The position numbers and the translations under genes were made by a program. The notes under the pieces were generated by a model. That model ran no database searches and was not told the DNA's origin. It was given only the letters and a program-made list of their open reading frames with translations. From a virus, in IMG/VR virus record IMGVR_UViG_3300010885_023630, positions 62,001 to 126,000 of that record: DNA of 64,000 nt. The stretch is one strand, 5' to 3'. Position 1 is the stretch's first letter; each line of letters begins with the position of its first letter. Shown in pieces: positions 43,998-52,470 of this stretch.

Positions 43998-45560
43998 ATG
44001 AGTAAAGATTTAGAAACAGCAATTATCAAGGCACCGTATAAACGGATGTCTTACACCGAACACCAAATACAGGAACTAGCCCGTTGTGCGGATCCTGTAA
44101 ATGGACCGCGGTATTTTATGAGCAACTACTTCTTTATTCAACATCCGACTAAAGGTAGTATTCAATACCACCCGTTTGAGTATCAGTGCCGACTAATCGA
44201 TGCTTATCACACTAATCGTTATAGTATATCATTAATGCCCCGACAGACTGGCAAAAGTACCAGTGCCGCGGGCTACTTGTTGTGGTATGCTATGTTTGTT
44301 CCAGATTCGACTATTCTAGTGGCCGCACACAAATATATTGGCGCCCAAGAAATTATGCAACGTGTTCGTTATGCCTACGAAAATTGCCCAGATTTTATTC
44401 GAGCAGGTGTGACCAGTTATAACAAAGGATCATTGGACTTTGAAAACGGATCACGTATAGTAAGTCAAACAACAACAGAAAATACAGGTCGTGGTATGTC
44501 TATATCACTCTTATATTGTGACGAGTTTGCGTTCGTTCGACCTACTATCGCTAGTGAGTTCTGGACTTCTATTACACCTACCCTGGCAACTGGTGGTAAA
44601 TGTATTATTACATCAACACCTAACTCAGACGAAGACCAATTCGCACAAATCTGGCGTCAAGCTAATAATTGCTTTGATGAATTTGGCAACGAAACCCCAT
44701 TGGGTAAAAATGGCTTTAAGGCTTTCCGTAGTAACTGGCGCGAACATCCTGATCGTGACGCAAAATGGGCTGCAGAAATGTTAGCCCAGCTCGGCGAAGA
44801 ACGCTTCCGCCGTGAAATGGAATGCGAATTTATTATTTTCGACGAAACATTAATTAATCCGTTGTTCCTAGCAGAGATGGGTGGCATAGATCCCATTGAA
44901 AAGCAAGGGCAAATACGTTGGTATAAAAAGCCCGAGCGCGACAAAACCTATGTGGTAGCACTAGATCCAAGTTTGGGCACAGGATCAGATCCCGCGGCAA
45001 TACAAGTGTTTGAAATGCCCGGACTTAAACAAGTAGCTGAGTGGAGTCATAATAAAACGATCGTACAGCGACAGGTTGTTATACTTAAAGAAATTTGCCA
45101 GTACCTGGCTGATGTATCTGGTAGCAATAATATATATTATAGTGTTGAAAACAATACCTTAGGTGAAGCCGCTTTGGTATGTATTAGCGAGCTGGGAGAA
45201 GAAAACATTCCAGGAACATTCCTAAGCGAACCTAAAAAAGGTGCCGCTGGACATCGCTACCGCAAAGGGTTTACTACAACAAACAAGAGCAAACTAAGTG
45301 CATGTAGCAAGTTAAAGAGTCTAATAGAAACACGTAGACTAGTTATTGCTAGTAAAACTTTAATTAGCGAATTAAAGACATTTGTAGCAAGTGGTAACAG
45401 TTTTGCGGCAAAAATAGGCGAACACGACGACTTGGTAATGAGCGCATTGTTGGCTATACGCATGATTATGCTTTTACAACAGTTTGATTCCGGGCTAGAT
45501 AATGAACTCAAAGACAGCATAGATAACTTCATTGAACCCATGCCCTTCATTATGATTTAA
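43998..45560 (+). CDS. 17: Terminase large subunit, gp17-like
   Basis: A 520-residue packaging motor; T4 gp17 has 610. ATPase: Walker A at 81-88 (PRQTGKST), Walker B ending in catalytic Glu at 172-177 (LYCDEF), and a coupling motif near 'TSTPNS' (205-210). Nuclease: D323 in 'ALDPSLGTG', E384 in 'SVENNTLGE' and H476-D477-D478 in 'GEHDDLVMS'. It cuts concatemeric DNA and pumps it into the prohead using ATP. The start has no clear RBS; a weak late-like core (GTTAAATA) lies at 43956-43963. The region shared with the HNH gene is 66 bp and divergent. Confidence 0.96.
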   Translation: MSKDLETAIIKAPYKRMSYTEHQIQELARCADPVNGPRYFMSNYFFIQHPTKGSIQYHPFEYQCRLIDAYHTNRYSISLMPRQTGKSTSAAGYLLWYAMFVPDSTILVAAHKYIGAQEIMQRVRYAYENCPDFIRAGVTSYNKGSLDFENGSRIVSQTTTENTGRGMSISLLYCDEFAFVRPTIASEFWTSITPTLATGGKCIITSTPNSDEDQFAQIWRQANNCFDEFGNETPLGKNGFKAFRSNWREHPDRDAKWAAEMLAQLGEERFRREMECEFIIFDETLINPLFLAEMGGIDPIEKQGQIRWYKKPERDKTYVVALDPSLGTGSDPAAIQVFEMPGLKQVAEWSHNKTIVQRQVVILKEICQYLADVSGSNNIYYSVENNTLGEAALVCISELGEENIPGTFLSEPKKGAAGHRYRKGFTTTNKSKLSACSKLKSLIETRRLVIASKTLISELKTFVASGNSFAAKIGEHDDLVMSALLAIRMIMLLQQFDSGLDNELKDSIDNFIEPMPFIMI

Positions 45561-45568
45561 GATAAATA
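45561..45568 (+). promoter_or_regulatory. Late promoter core (GATAAATA), leaderless
   Basis: It follows the gp17 stop at once and ends exactly 5 nt before ATG 45574. No Shine-Dalgarno is present. Confidence 0.75.
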
Positions 45569-45573
45569 GTTTT

Positions 45574-47031
45574 ATGTCTAAAGAAATAGAATCCATCTCA
45601 TCCGCGTTATTTGATAAAATACGCTCACGTTTTCCTAACGTAACGTTGGGCAACGAAAAAGCTCAGGCTGAAACAGACCCCACTGAAGCACGTTTTTTTA
45701 ATTTTACTTACACCGGTAAGGACGGTGCTGAGTTCGGTACAGTAACAATTAGTCTAATAGACGAAACTAGTTTAAAAGTATATTACGGACAAAACATTTC
45801 TTCCGAAATGGACCGAGAACACCGCAAAGAATGGTACGAATTTTTACGCAATTTAAGAATGTTTGCCAAGCGCAATTTGCTTACATTTGACACCAGAGAT
45901 ATTAACAAATCAAACTTAGATTTAAAAGACATTAAGCAACAAGCTAAAGTAGACGACGTATCAACAACGCAAGATGTGCCAATGACGGAAAGCAAGTTGT
46001 ATGGCACATCACGTAACAGCTACGCAGATATGGATCAATGTCGTTTATTGATCAAACACGAAGGTTTAGTTAGTGACGAAAAGCGCGGTGACCGCACAAG
46101 AAAAATTAAAGAAATTTTTATTGAAACACCAATTGGCGAACGTTTACTAGTACCATTTAAAAACCTACATGGTGCCCGCGCCATGTGTCGCCATATTAAC
46201 GAAGGCGGCACAACACATGATGATATGGCAGAGTACATTATCAACATTGTAAAAGAAATGTCTGCTATGCGTCATTTTGTTCGTGCTACAAAAAACCGTC
46301 AATTTGAAGATGCTGAGACAGCAGAAATGTCCCAGGCGGCTATTCAACACTATAGCGAATTAAAAAGCACACTAAAACATTTACACAGCAAACATCACTA
46401 TGACGAGTTTATGGAAACATTTGTTCCGGAAGCTCTAGAAGAAGATAACATTGATGTTGACGCACTACGCGAACGTTTTGTTAAAAAAGTATACGACGAT
46501 AGATTTACTGAAGCATTACCAATTGTATATAAAGCACATAAACGTCTCAAGGCACAGCCGCATGGACAACTAGGCAATGAACTAGAAGAGTGGGCAGATA
46601 CGGTGTACGAAGATACTTGGACTCGTCCAGACTCTGAAGATAAAATTAAAGCACTACAACAATTTTTACAAACGCCCAAGGCTGTTGGAATTGACGGTAT
46701 AGATGCTTTGGCTGACATAGAACAAATCATTGGCGACGATGACTTACACGATGCCATTTATCAATTAGCACAAGGACAAGGTCCGGATGCTGACGCTCGT
46801 AGCCTGGTCAAAACATGGCTAGAACACAACATGCCCGACCTTTTAAACCAATTGGCAATTGGCCCAAAAAATGTTGATGCGGCCCATACAAACACTCCAC
46901 CGGTGAGTCCGGCACAAGCACACCCTAATGATACATATGGCGCAAGTTCATTAGATGAGCCAAACGTAAATGAATCCAACGACAGTCTGGACTTTATCCG
47001 CAGTTTAGCAGGAATTACTCGCACACGTTAA
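45574..47031 (+). CDS. Conserved phage protein (485 aa), unknown, C-terminal LAGI motif
   Basis: A 485-residue protein. The N-terminal domain (1-110) is alpha/beta ('FFNFTYTGKDGAEFGTVTIS', 'WYEFLRNLRMFAKRNLLTFD'). A domain near 145-240 contains 'LIKHEGLVSDEKRGDRTRKI' and 'RLLVPFKNLHGARAMCRHIN', then come helices and an extended C-terminus ending 'LDFIRSLAGITRTR'. I recognise the type as conserved in marine/freshwater T4-like phages but know no function. It lies between terminase and the sugar gene set, on an apparently leaderless late mRNA. Confidence 0.6.
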   Translation: MSKEIESISSALFDKIRSRFPNVTLGNEKAQAETDPTEARFFNFTYTGKDGAEFGTVTISLIDETSLKVYYGQNISSEMDREHRKEWYEFLRNLRMFAKRNLLTFDTRDINKSNLDLKDIKQQAKVDDVSTTQDVPMTESKLYGTSRNSYADMDQCRLLIKHEGLVSDEKRGDRTRKIKEIFIETPIGERLLVPFKNLHGARAMCRHINEGGTTHDDMAEYIINIVKEMSAMRHFVRATKNRQFEDAETAEMSQAAIQHYSELKSTLKHLHSKHHYDEFMETFVPEALEEDNIDVDALRERFVKKVYDDRFTEALPIVYKAHKRLKAQPHGQLGNELEEWADTVYEDTWTRPDSEDKIKALQQFLQTPKAVGIDGIDALADIEQIIGDDDLHDAIYQLAQGQGPDADARSLVKTWLEHNMPDLLNQLAIGPKNVDAAHTNTPPVSPAQAHPNDTYGASSLDEPNVNESNDSLDFIRSLAGITRTR

Positions 47032-47037
47032 TACTAC

Positions 47038-47045
47038 GATAAGTA
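47038..47045 (+). promoter_or_regulatory. Late promoter core variant (GATAAGTA), leaderless, in an inverted repeat
   Basis: It ends exactly 5 nt before ATG 47051. It is flanked by arms AATACTAC (47030-47037) and GTAGTGTT (47043-47050), 8 bp with one T-G mismatch, around GATAA. No Shine-Dalgarno is present. Confidence 0.65.
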
Positions 47046-47050
47046 GTGTT

Positions 47051-48079
47051 ATGGAGATAATAAAATCAACTAACGGCTTTCCGTATTCTTGGAAAGCCGG
47101 GCGTGTCGAACAATTAATACGCAATATATTAGAAACTAAATGTCGCACTCAACTCGACGTTGACCGTGTGATGTTTATTAATCCCACTTGGCTACACGAA
47201 AATGATATTACCCAAAATATCAGAGATGCTGACCCAGAGTTTATTATATGTCATAACTTTGTCGACCCAGCAGTACCAAAAATATTTGAAGCAATCGAAC
47301 AATCGGGGATACCATATCTTATTATTGGTAATGCCGCACAATGTCGTCTAGACTTTTGGGCAATGGTATGTGACTTGTATTTTCAAAACTACGAAGAACA
47401 TGATGTTGCTATACTACCAACAGCACGTAAGTATATCTGCTTAAATCGTAAACCACATCCACATCGCATTGCTATAGTAGATCAACTGTTGGCCAATGGT
47501 CTGCGTGACGAAGGATTTGTAAGTTTAGGATTGCCCGGCAACCGAGCTATTACAATAGATGAAACATTTGAAGATAGTCAAGGTATTCGAGATGAATATG
47601 GCAACTTAGGCGTTGATGAAACTTTTGTAAGTCGTAAAATACTAAATGATATCTTTAGTGTTGGCAGTCCAACGGTATGGAATAACAGTTTGCTCTGTTT
47701 AGTAACAGAAACAGAATTTAGTAACACATACCCACAAAATTTCTTTACCAGTGAAAAAACATTTAAGCCTATAATAGGCATGCGCCCGTTCTTTGTGTAC
47801 GGGCAAGCACCATTACGTCAGTATCTCAAAGAACAAGGTTTTGATATATTTGAAGACGTATTTAATTATAAAAGCATTAATGAAAATGCCCACGATCCTG
47901 AACGTTATGTACAATACTCGCAAGTGGCAATGGACGCAATACGTAAAATTAAAAACCCTGCTGAAGAATATAAAAAATATTTTGGTCGTTGTCAAAATAA
48001 TAAAAGACGATTTCGCACATACGTATACGAGCAATGGGATCGTTTAAACAATTTAGATCTAACACAATATGTCAAGTGA
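47051..48079 (+). CDS. Glycosyltransferase-like protein, 'TEKTFKPI' family (342 aa)
   Basis: A 342-residue protein. Central 'KYICLNRKPHPHRIAIVDQL' is followed by a C-terminal half with 'LVTETEFSN', 'FFTSEKTFKPIIGMRPFFVY' and 'YLKEQGFDIFEDVF'. That arrangement (E-T-E, then S/T-E-K-x-x-x-x-x, then G-x-P-F) matches the C-terminal domain of fucosyltransferase/exostosin-like enzymes seen in large phages. It probably transfers a sugar from a nucleotide donor; donor and acceptor are unknown. It is first in a chain of overlapping genes (11-bp overlap with the next) and has two relatives in this window (48833 and 51499). Confidence 0.72.
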   Translation: MEIIKSTNGFPYSWKAGRVEQLIRNILETKCRTQLDVDRVMFINPTWLHENDITQNIRDADPEFIICHNFVDPAVPKIFEAIEQSGIPYLIIGNAAQCRLDFWAMVCDLYFQNYEEHDVAILPTARKYICLNRKPHPHRIAIVDQLLANGLRDEGFVSLGLPGNRAITIDETFEDSQGIRDEYGNLGVDETFVSRKILNDIFSVGSPTVWNNSLLCLVTETEFSNTYPQNFFTSEKTFKPIIGMRPFFVYGQAPLRQYLKEQGFDIFEDVFNYKSINENAHDPERYVQYSQVAMDAIRKIKNPAEEYKKYFGRCQNNKRRFRTYVYEQWDRLNNLDLTQYVK

Positions 48080-48833
48080 TGTACTAAAAGTTCCTGACTG
48101 GTCGATGATTGATAATCCAATATCATTCAAGCACCGTAGTGACACGCTATTAATTACAGTAGGTGATTCGTGGACCTACGGCGATAGTTTAGGAAATACT
48201 AAGGTACGCAATGGCGTTGATGATACTGAGTATAGATTAAATCATGTGTTTGGAAATATCATGTCTGAAGCAATGGATGCTAGTTGGTACAATATAGCAT
48301 TACCTGGTGGCTCTAATTTTTTAATGCTAACATGGTTAGAAGAAATAATTATGATGGGTCTACATCCATACAATGAAATTACCTGCGTTGTTACCCTAAC
48401 AGAATCAGGCCGCCATGAAGAATTAAAAATGATGAATAGATCATTGATTACTCAACAGGCAGTATTAAATGATATATTAGCAAGAACATACTATGTAATT
48501 AAAGTATTAGCCAAACGATATCCTAATATACATTTTATTACAGCACATAATTTTACAGATGGCAACAATAGCACTATAGATTTATGCGAACTAAGTTGGT
48601 TAGAAGTACTGTTAGACAAAACAATACAAAACGATACACGTATTGTAATCAGTGATCACATTGAGCAAATGAATTATGATGCACGTTACCCTGATGTATT
48701 TGATATTATTGATCGTGCCAATGCCAGAATTGATTTGCTAGACTCTTGTGTGTATTGTAACAAAGAAGACAGTCGACATCCAACCGAAGAGGGACATGCC
48801 TTGTGGGCAGAATATTTACTTAATCAACTATAA
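48069..48833 (+). CDS. SGNH-type hydrolase (254 aa)
   Basis: A 254-residue SGNH/GDSL-like hydrolase. Block I is 'LLITVGDSWTYGDS' with Ser34; block II may be 'NIALPGGSN'; the final block is 'DSRHPTEEGHALWAEYL' with the Asp/His pair. The oxyanion block normally GxND is replaced by a 'VVTLTESGR' segment. Such proteins in phages are predicted esterases/deacetylases on sugars. It overlaps the genes on both sides and sits between two glycosyltransferase-like genes, so a glycan substrate is likely. Confidence 0.75.
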   Translation: MSSDVLKVPDWSMIDNPISFKHRSDTLLITVGDSWTYGDSLGNTKVRNGVDDTEYRLNHVFGNIMSEAMDASWYNIALPGGSNFLMLTWLEEIIMMGLHPYNEITCVVTLTESGRHEELKMMNRSLITQQAVLNDILARTYYVIKVLAKRYPNIHFITAHNFTDGNNSTIDLCELSWLEVLLDKTIQNDTRIVISDHIEQMNYDARYPDVFDIIDRANARIDLLDSCVYCNKEDSRHPTEEGHALWAEYLLNQL

Positions 48834-49792
48834 TGGAACAAGCAATTACAGTAACCGATAACGAAATAGTTATCCTAGCACAGTTCTTCATACACAAGGA
48901 CTATTCTATTACTAGAAAAGATTTGCTACTAGATATCATTAGCAAATATTATCGTGGACAAAAAATACGAGTTAAGCTACTTGATGGCGAAAATCATCGC
49001 TTTAGTGGGTTTGAAGAAGCATTGCGATATGTTTGTGGAGCATTATTAATTCCTTACAGCCATGTAACGTTAGAAACACATTGTCCAGACGACGGGATAT
49101 TCAATACAGAAGTTTTAAGATTGGGAATTTTTATTAGTGTCGGCAGATATCTACCGGCAGATTTTGATCGTAACATAGACAATGCCAAGTTCATTGGAAC
49201 TACATTGGGTAGATACAATGTTAGTCGTTTACGTCTAGCATATGAATTAGATACTGCTTTCCCAAACGATTCATTTATCACGTTTCAATCTAAACCACAT
49301 TTTATAAATGACCAGTACAGGCATTTTAGCGATGTATACCAAGCAGAACTAGAATGGTTTAATCAAAAAACATTTGATCAAGATTTAATTAGCAATCATT
49401 ACATGGGAATGATTGATTGGCAAACAGCCTGCTCTCATTATGGTAACATTTGGAACAAATACCAAATTGAAGTCATTTCCGAAACTGACTGTATGGACAA
49501 TTTTTGGTTTACTGAAAAGACCGCTAACTGTTTAGCAACCGGCAAACCGTTTGTGTTGGTCAGCGGACAAGGCAGTTTAAAAAGATTAAAGATGATGGGT
49601 TTCCAAACATTTGATGAAATTTTGGACGAATCATATGACACAGCACCGGATCCATATGCTAGAATTAAGAGGTTGACACAAAGTCTACAAGTGCTGTATA
49701 CTAGCCCAAGTAAAGCAGATTTAATCAGTCAGCTTTACCAAAAGGCACACCAAAATATTGAACTCTATCAACAATACTGTAAACGGCAATAA
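48833..49792 (+). CDS. Glycosyltransferase-like protein, 'TEKT' family (319 aa)
   Basis: A 319-residue relative of the genes at 47051 and 51499. The C-terminal half has 'IEVISETDCMDNFWFTEKTA', 'CLATGKPFVLVSGQGSLKRL' and 'MMGFQTFDEILDESYDTAPD', the full family pattern of a GT-B-like C-terminal domain (E of SET, E-K of TEKT, G-x-P-F, 'S-L-K-x-L-x-x-x-G-F-x-T-F'). It likely uses a nucleotide sugar. Its start overlaps the SGNH stop by one base. The gp32 promoter follows its stop. Confidence 0.75.
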   Translation: MEQAITVTDNEIVILAQFFIHKDYSITRKDLLLDIISKYYRGQKIRVKLLDGENHRFSGFEEALRYVCGALLIPYSHVTLETHCPDDGIFNTEVLRLGIFISVGRYLPADFDRNIDNAKFIGTTLGRYNVSRLRLAYELDTAFPNDSFITFQSKPHFINDQYRHFSDVYQAELEWFNQKTFDQDLISNHYMGMIDWQTACSHYGNIWNKYQIEVISETDCMDNFWFTEKTANCLATGKPFVLVSGQGSLKRLKMMGFQTFDEILDESYDTAPDPYARIKRLTQSLQVLYTSPSKADLISQLYQKAHQNIELYQQYCKRQ

Positions 49793-49808
49793 AAGTTTAA
49801 ATTATTGT

Positions 49809-49836
49809 TTGACAAAGCTAAATATAATAGTATACA
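49809..49836 (+). promoter_or_regulatory. Sigma-70 promoter of the gp32 gene
   Basis: TTGACA and TATACA are separated by 16 bp. The leader to ATG 49901 is about 55 nt and contains a hairpin at 49851-49865. Confidence 0.8.
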
Positions 49837-49850
49837 CTACGGTGTGTGCG

Positions 49851-49865
49851 TTGAGACAATCTCAA
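49851..49865 (+). promoter_or_regulatory. Leader hairpin of gp32 mRNA
   Basis: TTGAGA and TCTCAA (6 bp) enclose a 3-nt loop CAA, 35 nt before the start codon; aaagg at about 49888-49892 is the RBS. In T4, gp32 represses its own translation by binding its leader from a 5' structured element, so this is a candidate site; the similarity is in arrangement only. Confidence 0.5.
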
Positions 49866-49900
49866 AACAATCATGGCACATTTTATAAAGGAAAAACATC

Positions 49901-50875
49901 ATGGCAATGACATTAGCAGAAATTAGATCGAAGTTACAAGCAAACGAAAACCGCGGTAGCGGCAATCAATCAGGTGGCGACAACGCCATTTATCCACATT
50001 GGAATATAGCAGAAGGCACAACTTCTCGTTTACGGTTCCTTCCAGACGGTAATACAAAAAACAGTTTCTTTTGGGTAGAACGAGCAATGATTCGTTTGCC
50101 ATTTGCTGGCATCAAGGGCCAAGCAGATAGCAAGCCTGTAGTTGTACAAGTACCTTGTATGGAAATGTATGGCGAAGCCTGCCCAATCTTGGCAGAAGTT
50201 CGTCCATGGTTTAAAGATCCAGCTCTAGAGGAAATGGGTCGTAAGTACTGGAAGAAAAAATCTTACTTGTTCCAAGGTTTTGTTCGTGAGAACGCACTTG
50301 GTGATGATAAGACTCCGGAAAATCCAATCCGTCGTTTTGTTATTAGTCCACAGATTTTTAATATCATTAAAGCGGCTTTAATGGATCCAGAGATGGAAGA
50401 ATTGCCAGTTGATTATCAACGTGGCTTGGATTTCCAGATTGTTAAAACAAGCAAAGGCGGCTACGCCGACTACTCAACAAGTAAGTGGTCACGTAAAGAG
50501 TCGGCATTGAATTCCGACGAAGCTGGCGCAATTGAACAGTTTGGATTGTTTAACTTGTCAGACTTTTTGCCTAAGAAACCAGGCGAAGTAGAACTTAAAG
50601 TTCTTAAGGAAATGTTTGAAGCATCAGTAGATGGTCAACCATACGACTCTGACAAGTGGGGTGCTTACTTTAAGCCGGCTGGATTCCAAGGCGGCAATGA
50701 AAAAGCATCATCGGATGATACTCCTGCTCCGGTGGCAAAAGCCGCTCCGGCACCAGTTGTAGCCGAAGATGAGGACGAAGCTCCTGCTCCAACAGCACCG
50801 GTTCAAGCCGCGAAACCTTCTAGCGCAAAAGCTGAAGATATTTTGGCAATGATCCGTAATCGCAAAACACAGTAA
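49901..50875 (+). CDS. 32: Single-stranded DNA-binding protein, gp32-like
   Basis: A 324-residue homologue of T4 gp32 (301 residues). The core OB-like region has 'WNIAEGTTSRLRFLPDGNTK', 'FFWVERAMIRLPF', 'KKKSYLFQGFVRENAL' and 'LPVDYQRGLDFQIVKTSKGG'. The C-terminal 65 residues are Ala/Pro-rich with an acidic stretch (EDEDE), typical of the partner-binding tail. The zinc motif is degenerate: C86 and C94 are followed by 'PIL' where T4 has a further Cys, and the T4 His is not apparent. It covers ssDNA during replication and recombination with UvsX/UvsY nearby. Confidence 0.93.
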   Translation: MAMTLAEIRSKLQANENRGSGNQSGGDNAIYPHWNIAEGTTSRLRFLPDGNTKNSFFWVERAMIRLPFAGIKGQADSKPVVVQVPCMEMYGEACPILAEVRPWFKDPALEEMGRKYWKKKSYLFQGFVRENALGDDKTPENPIRRFVISPQIFNIIKAALMDPEMEELPVDYQRGLDFQIVKTSKGGYADYSTSKWSRKESALNSDEAGAIEQFGLFNLSDFLPKKPGEVELKVLKEMFEASVDGQPYDSDKWGAYFKPAGFQGGNEKASSDDTPAPVAKAAPAPVVAEDEDEAPAPTAPVQAAKPSSAKAEDILAMIRNRKTQ

Positions 50876-50889
50876 TCGATTACTAAGTA

Positions 50890-50913
50890 ACACAAGGGGG
50901 AAACCCCTTGTGT
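50890..50913 (+). promoter_or_regulatory. GAAA-tetraloop hairpin sequestering RBS and start codon
   Basis: A perfect 10-bp stem ACACAAGGGG/CCCCTTGTGT closed by GAAA. The Shine-Dalgarno-like AAGGGG is in the 5' arm and the GTG start (50910-50912) is in the 3' arm. There is no T-run after it, so it is not a normal terminator. It may block translation of the acetyltransferase or protect the end of gp32 mRNA. Confidence 0.85.
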
Positions 50914-51506
50914 CCTCTATCGTGCTAATCGACTATAACCACAACAAACCTTTATATATCATCGGAGACGGTGTAGTTACTGATGGGCTTGTTGAGTATA
51001 TTCAACGAGAAACATACAGCCAAGTTAAGGCTATAACTAAAGAAGAATTTTTAACATTAGACGCTGATAGTCAATGTATAGTTGGCTTTTGGAATTTTGA
51101 ATATCGTAAAAACTTTTTTAGTTATGCCCTTACATATCCACGTAAATGGCCAATATATATACACAAAGACGCCTTTGTTGCTGATTCAGCACAGATGGGA
51201 CGTGGAACAGTTATCTATCCAATGGCTAGTATTCTAAACAGCGCAGTTATAAATGACTTTGGCCTAATAGGATGTAATACACATATCGGTCACGGAACCA
51301 ACTTAGGCAATAATAATATTTTAGCGCCAGGAACTATTATTGGCGGAAGTACAAGAACAGGCAACAACATATACTATGGAATGTCTAGTTCAGTTAAAGA
51401 TAAACTGTTGGTATGCGACAATGTTAAATTTAACATGACCAGTCGTGTTACTAAAGACGTACTAGAACCGGGTACATATTTTAATAATAGGAAGTTACAT
51501 GACTGA
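50910..51506 (+). CDS. Hexapeptide-repeat acyltransferase, NeuD/PglD-like
   Basis: A 198-residue protein with a Rossmann-like N-terminal 80 residues ('PLYIIGDGVVTDGLVEYIQR') and a left-handed beta-helix of hexapeptide repeats at about 90-175 ('VADSAQMGRGTVIYPMASIL', 'INDFGLIGCNTHIGHGTNLG', 'NNILAPGTIIGGST'). This is the layout of PglD/NeuD sugar O- or N-acetyltransferases. The catalytic His is probably in 'THIGHG'. The GTG start lies within a strong hairpin after gp32. It overlaps the next gene by 8 bp. Confidence 0.85.
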   Translation: MSSIVLIDYNHNKPLYIIGDGVVTDGLVEYIQRETYSQVKAITKEEFLTLDADSQCIVGFWNFEYRKNFFSYALTYPRKWPIYIHKDAFVADSAQMGRGTVIYPMASILNSAVINDFGLIGCNTHIGHGTNLGNNNILAPGTIIGGSTRTGNNIYYGMSSSVKDKLLVCDNVKFNMTSRVTKDVLEPGTYFNNRKLHD

Positions 51507-52470
51507 GTTAGTTGAACATTCCTTCCCTCCACGTCCCGGGTATCCTAACGTATTTGAATTAACTACAATACCAAACGAAATTTGGATCGGCGACCATTGT
51601 AACGGTTTCCTGCCTGATAGAACAAACGCAGTATTCAACTATGTATCTGCTATGGCTAAACAGCCAACTACAGTACACTATTGTCAAGTATTTGACGAAT
51701 CAGTTAAAAGCAAATATCCTAATTTAAATTTTAAATTTAGAATGTTTAACCCGATGTGGCAAGCATTTGAAAATTACACAGCTAAACCTGATCACGAGTT
51801 TAAAAATTTTGTTTGTAGCTTTAATGGCAGTCCACACGCATCACGTAAATTACTAACTGCTGGCCTACATAAGTTTGGGTGGTTTAATCCTACATACTGT
51901 AGTAAAAATTTTATAGCTTCTCGTAATGAAATTGATGGCGAAATACAAAATCATTGCCCCGCTGAATTAGAACCTATATATCGTAAATTTATTCTTAGTG
52001 ACAGACCTGATGCTGATCAATTTTACAATACATCAAGCGGGTTTGGGTTTGTTAGACAAGACCACGGCTCTAATGTAAAAGGTTTACAAAACAAATTAAC
52101 ACAATCATTTGTACACGTTGTTAGTGAAACAGTTGGGCATAGTTATTATCCTTATGTTACTGAAAAGTTTTTATATAGCGTAGTAACACGTGGATTATTT
52201 GTTGCCTATGCTCAACCAGGGTGGCACAAACACCTGGCACAATACTACGGATTCAAACCTTATACACGATTGTTTAATTATACATTTGATTCAATTGAAA
52301 GTCCTGTGGTACGTTTAGTTGAGTTGTTTAGTATGTTATCTAAGTTTAGTAAATTATCAGAATACGATTGTCACGACCTATACTTAATGGAACAAGATAC
52401 TATTAACTATAACTACAATCACTATTTTACTAAAGGCTATTTAAAGGTGCTACATGACCAATTACAATAG
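51499..52470 (+). CDS. Glycosyltransferase-like protein, 'TEK' family (323 aa)
   Basis: A 323-residue protein. The N-terminal half has 'FVCSFNGSPHASRKLLTAGL' (about residues 108-127, a family strand-loop), and the C-terminal half 'FVHVVSETVGHSYYPYVTEK' and 'FLYSVVTRGLFVAYAQPGWH', with 'YYGFKPY'. That is the SET...TEK...GF pattern of the two other family members here, with G-L-F instead of G-x-P-F. A nucleotide-sugar-dependent transferase is inferred. It overlaps its neighbours on both sides (8 and 17 bp), so the three genes from 50910 are one unit. Confidence 0.7.
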   Translation: MTELVEHSFPPRPGYPNVFELTTIPNEIWIGDHCNGFLPDRTNAVFNYVSAMAKQPTTVHYCQVFDESVKSKYPNLNFKFRMFNPMWQAFENYTAKPDHEFKNFVCSFNGSPHASRKLLTAGLHKFGWFNPTYCSKNFIASRNEIDGEIQNHCPAELEPIYRKFILSDRPDADQFYNTSSGFGFVRQDHGSNVKGLQNKLTQSFVHVVSETVGHSYYPYVTEKFLYSVVTRGLFVAYAQPGWHKHLAQYYGFKPYTRLFNYTFDSIESPVVRLVELFSMLSKFSKLSEYDCHDLYLMEQDTINYNYNHYFTKGYLKVLHDQLQ

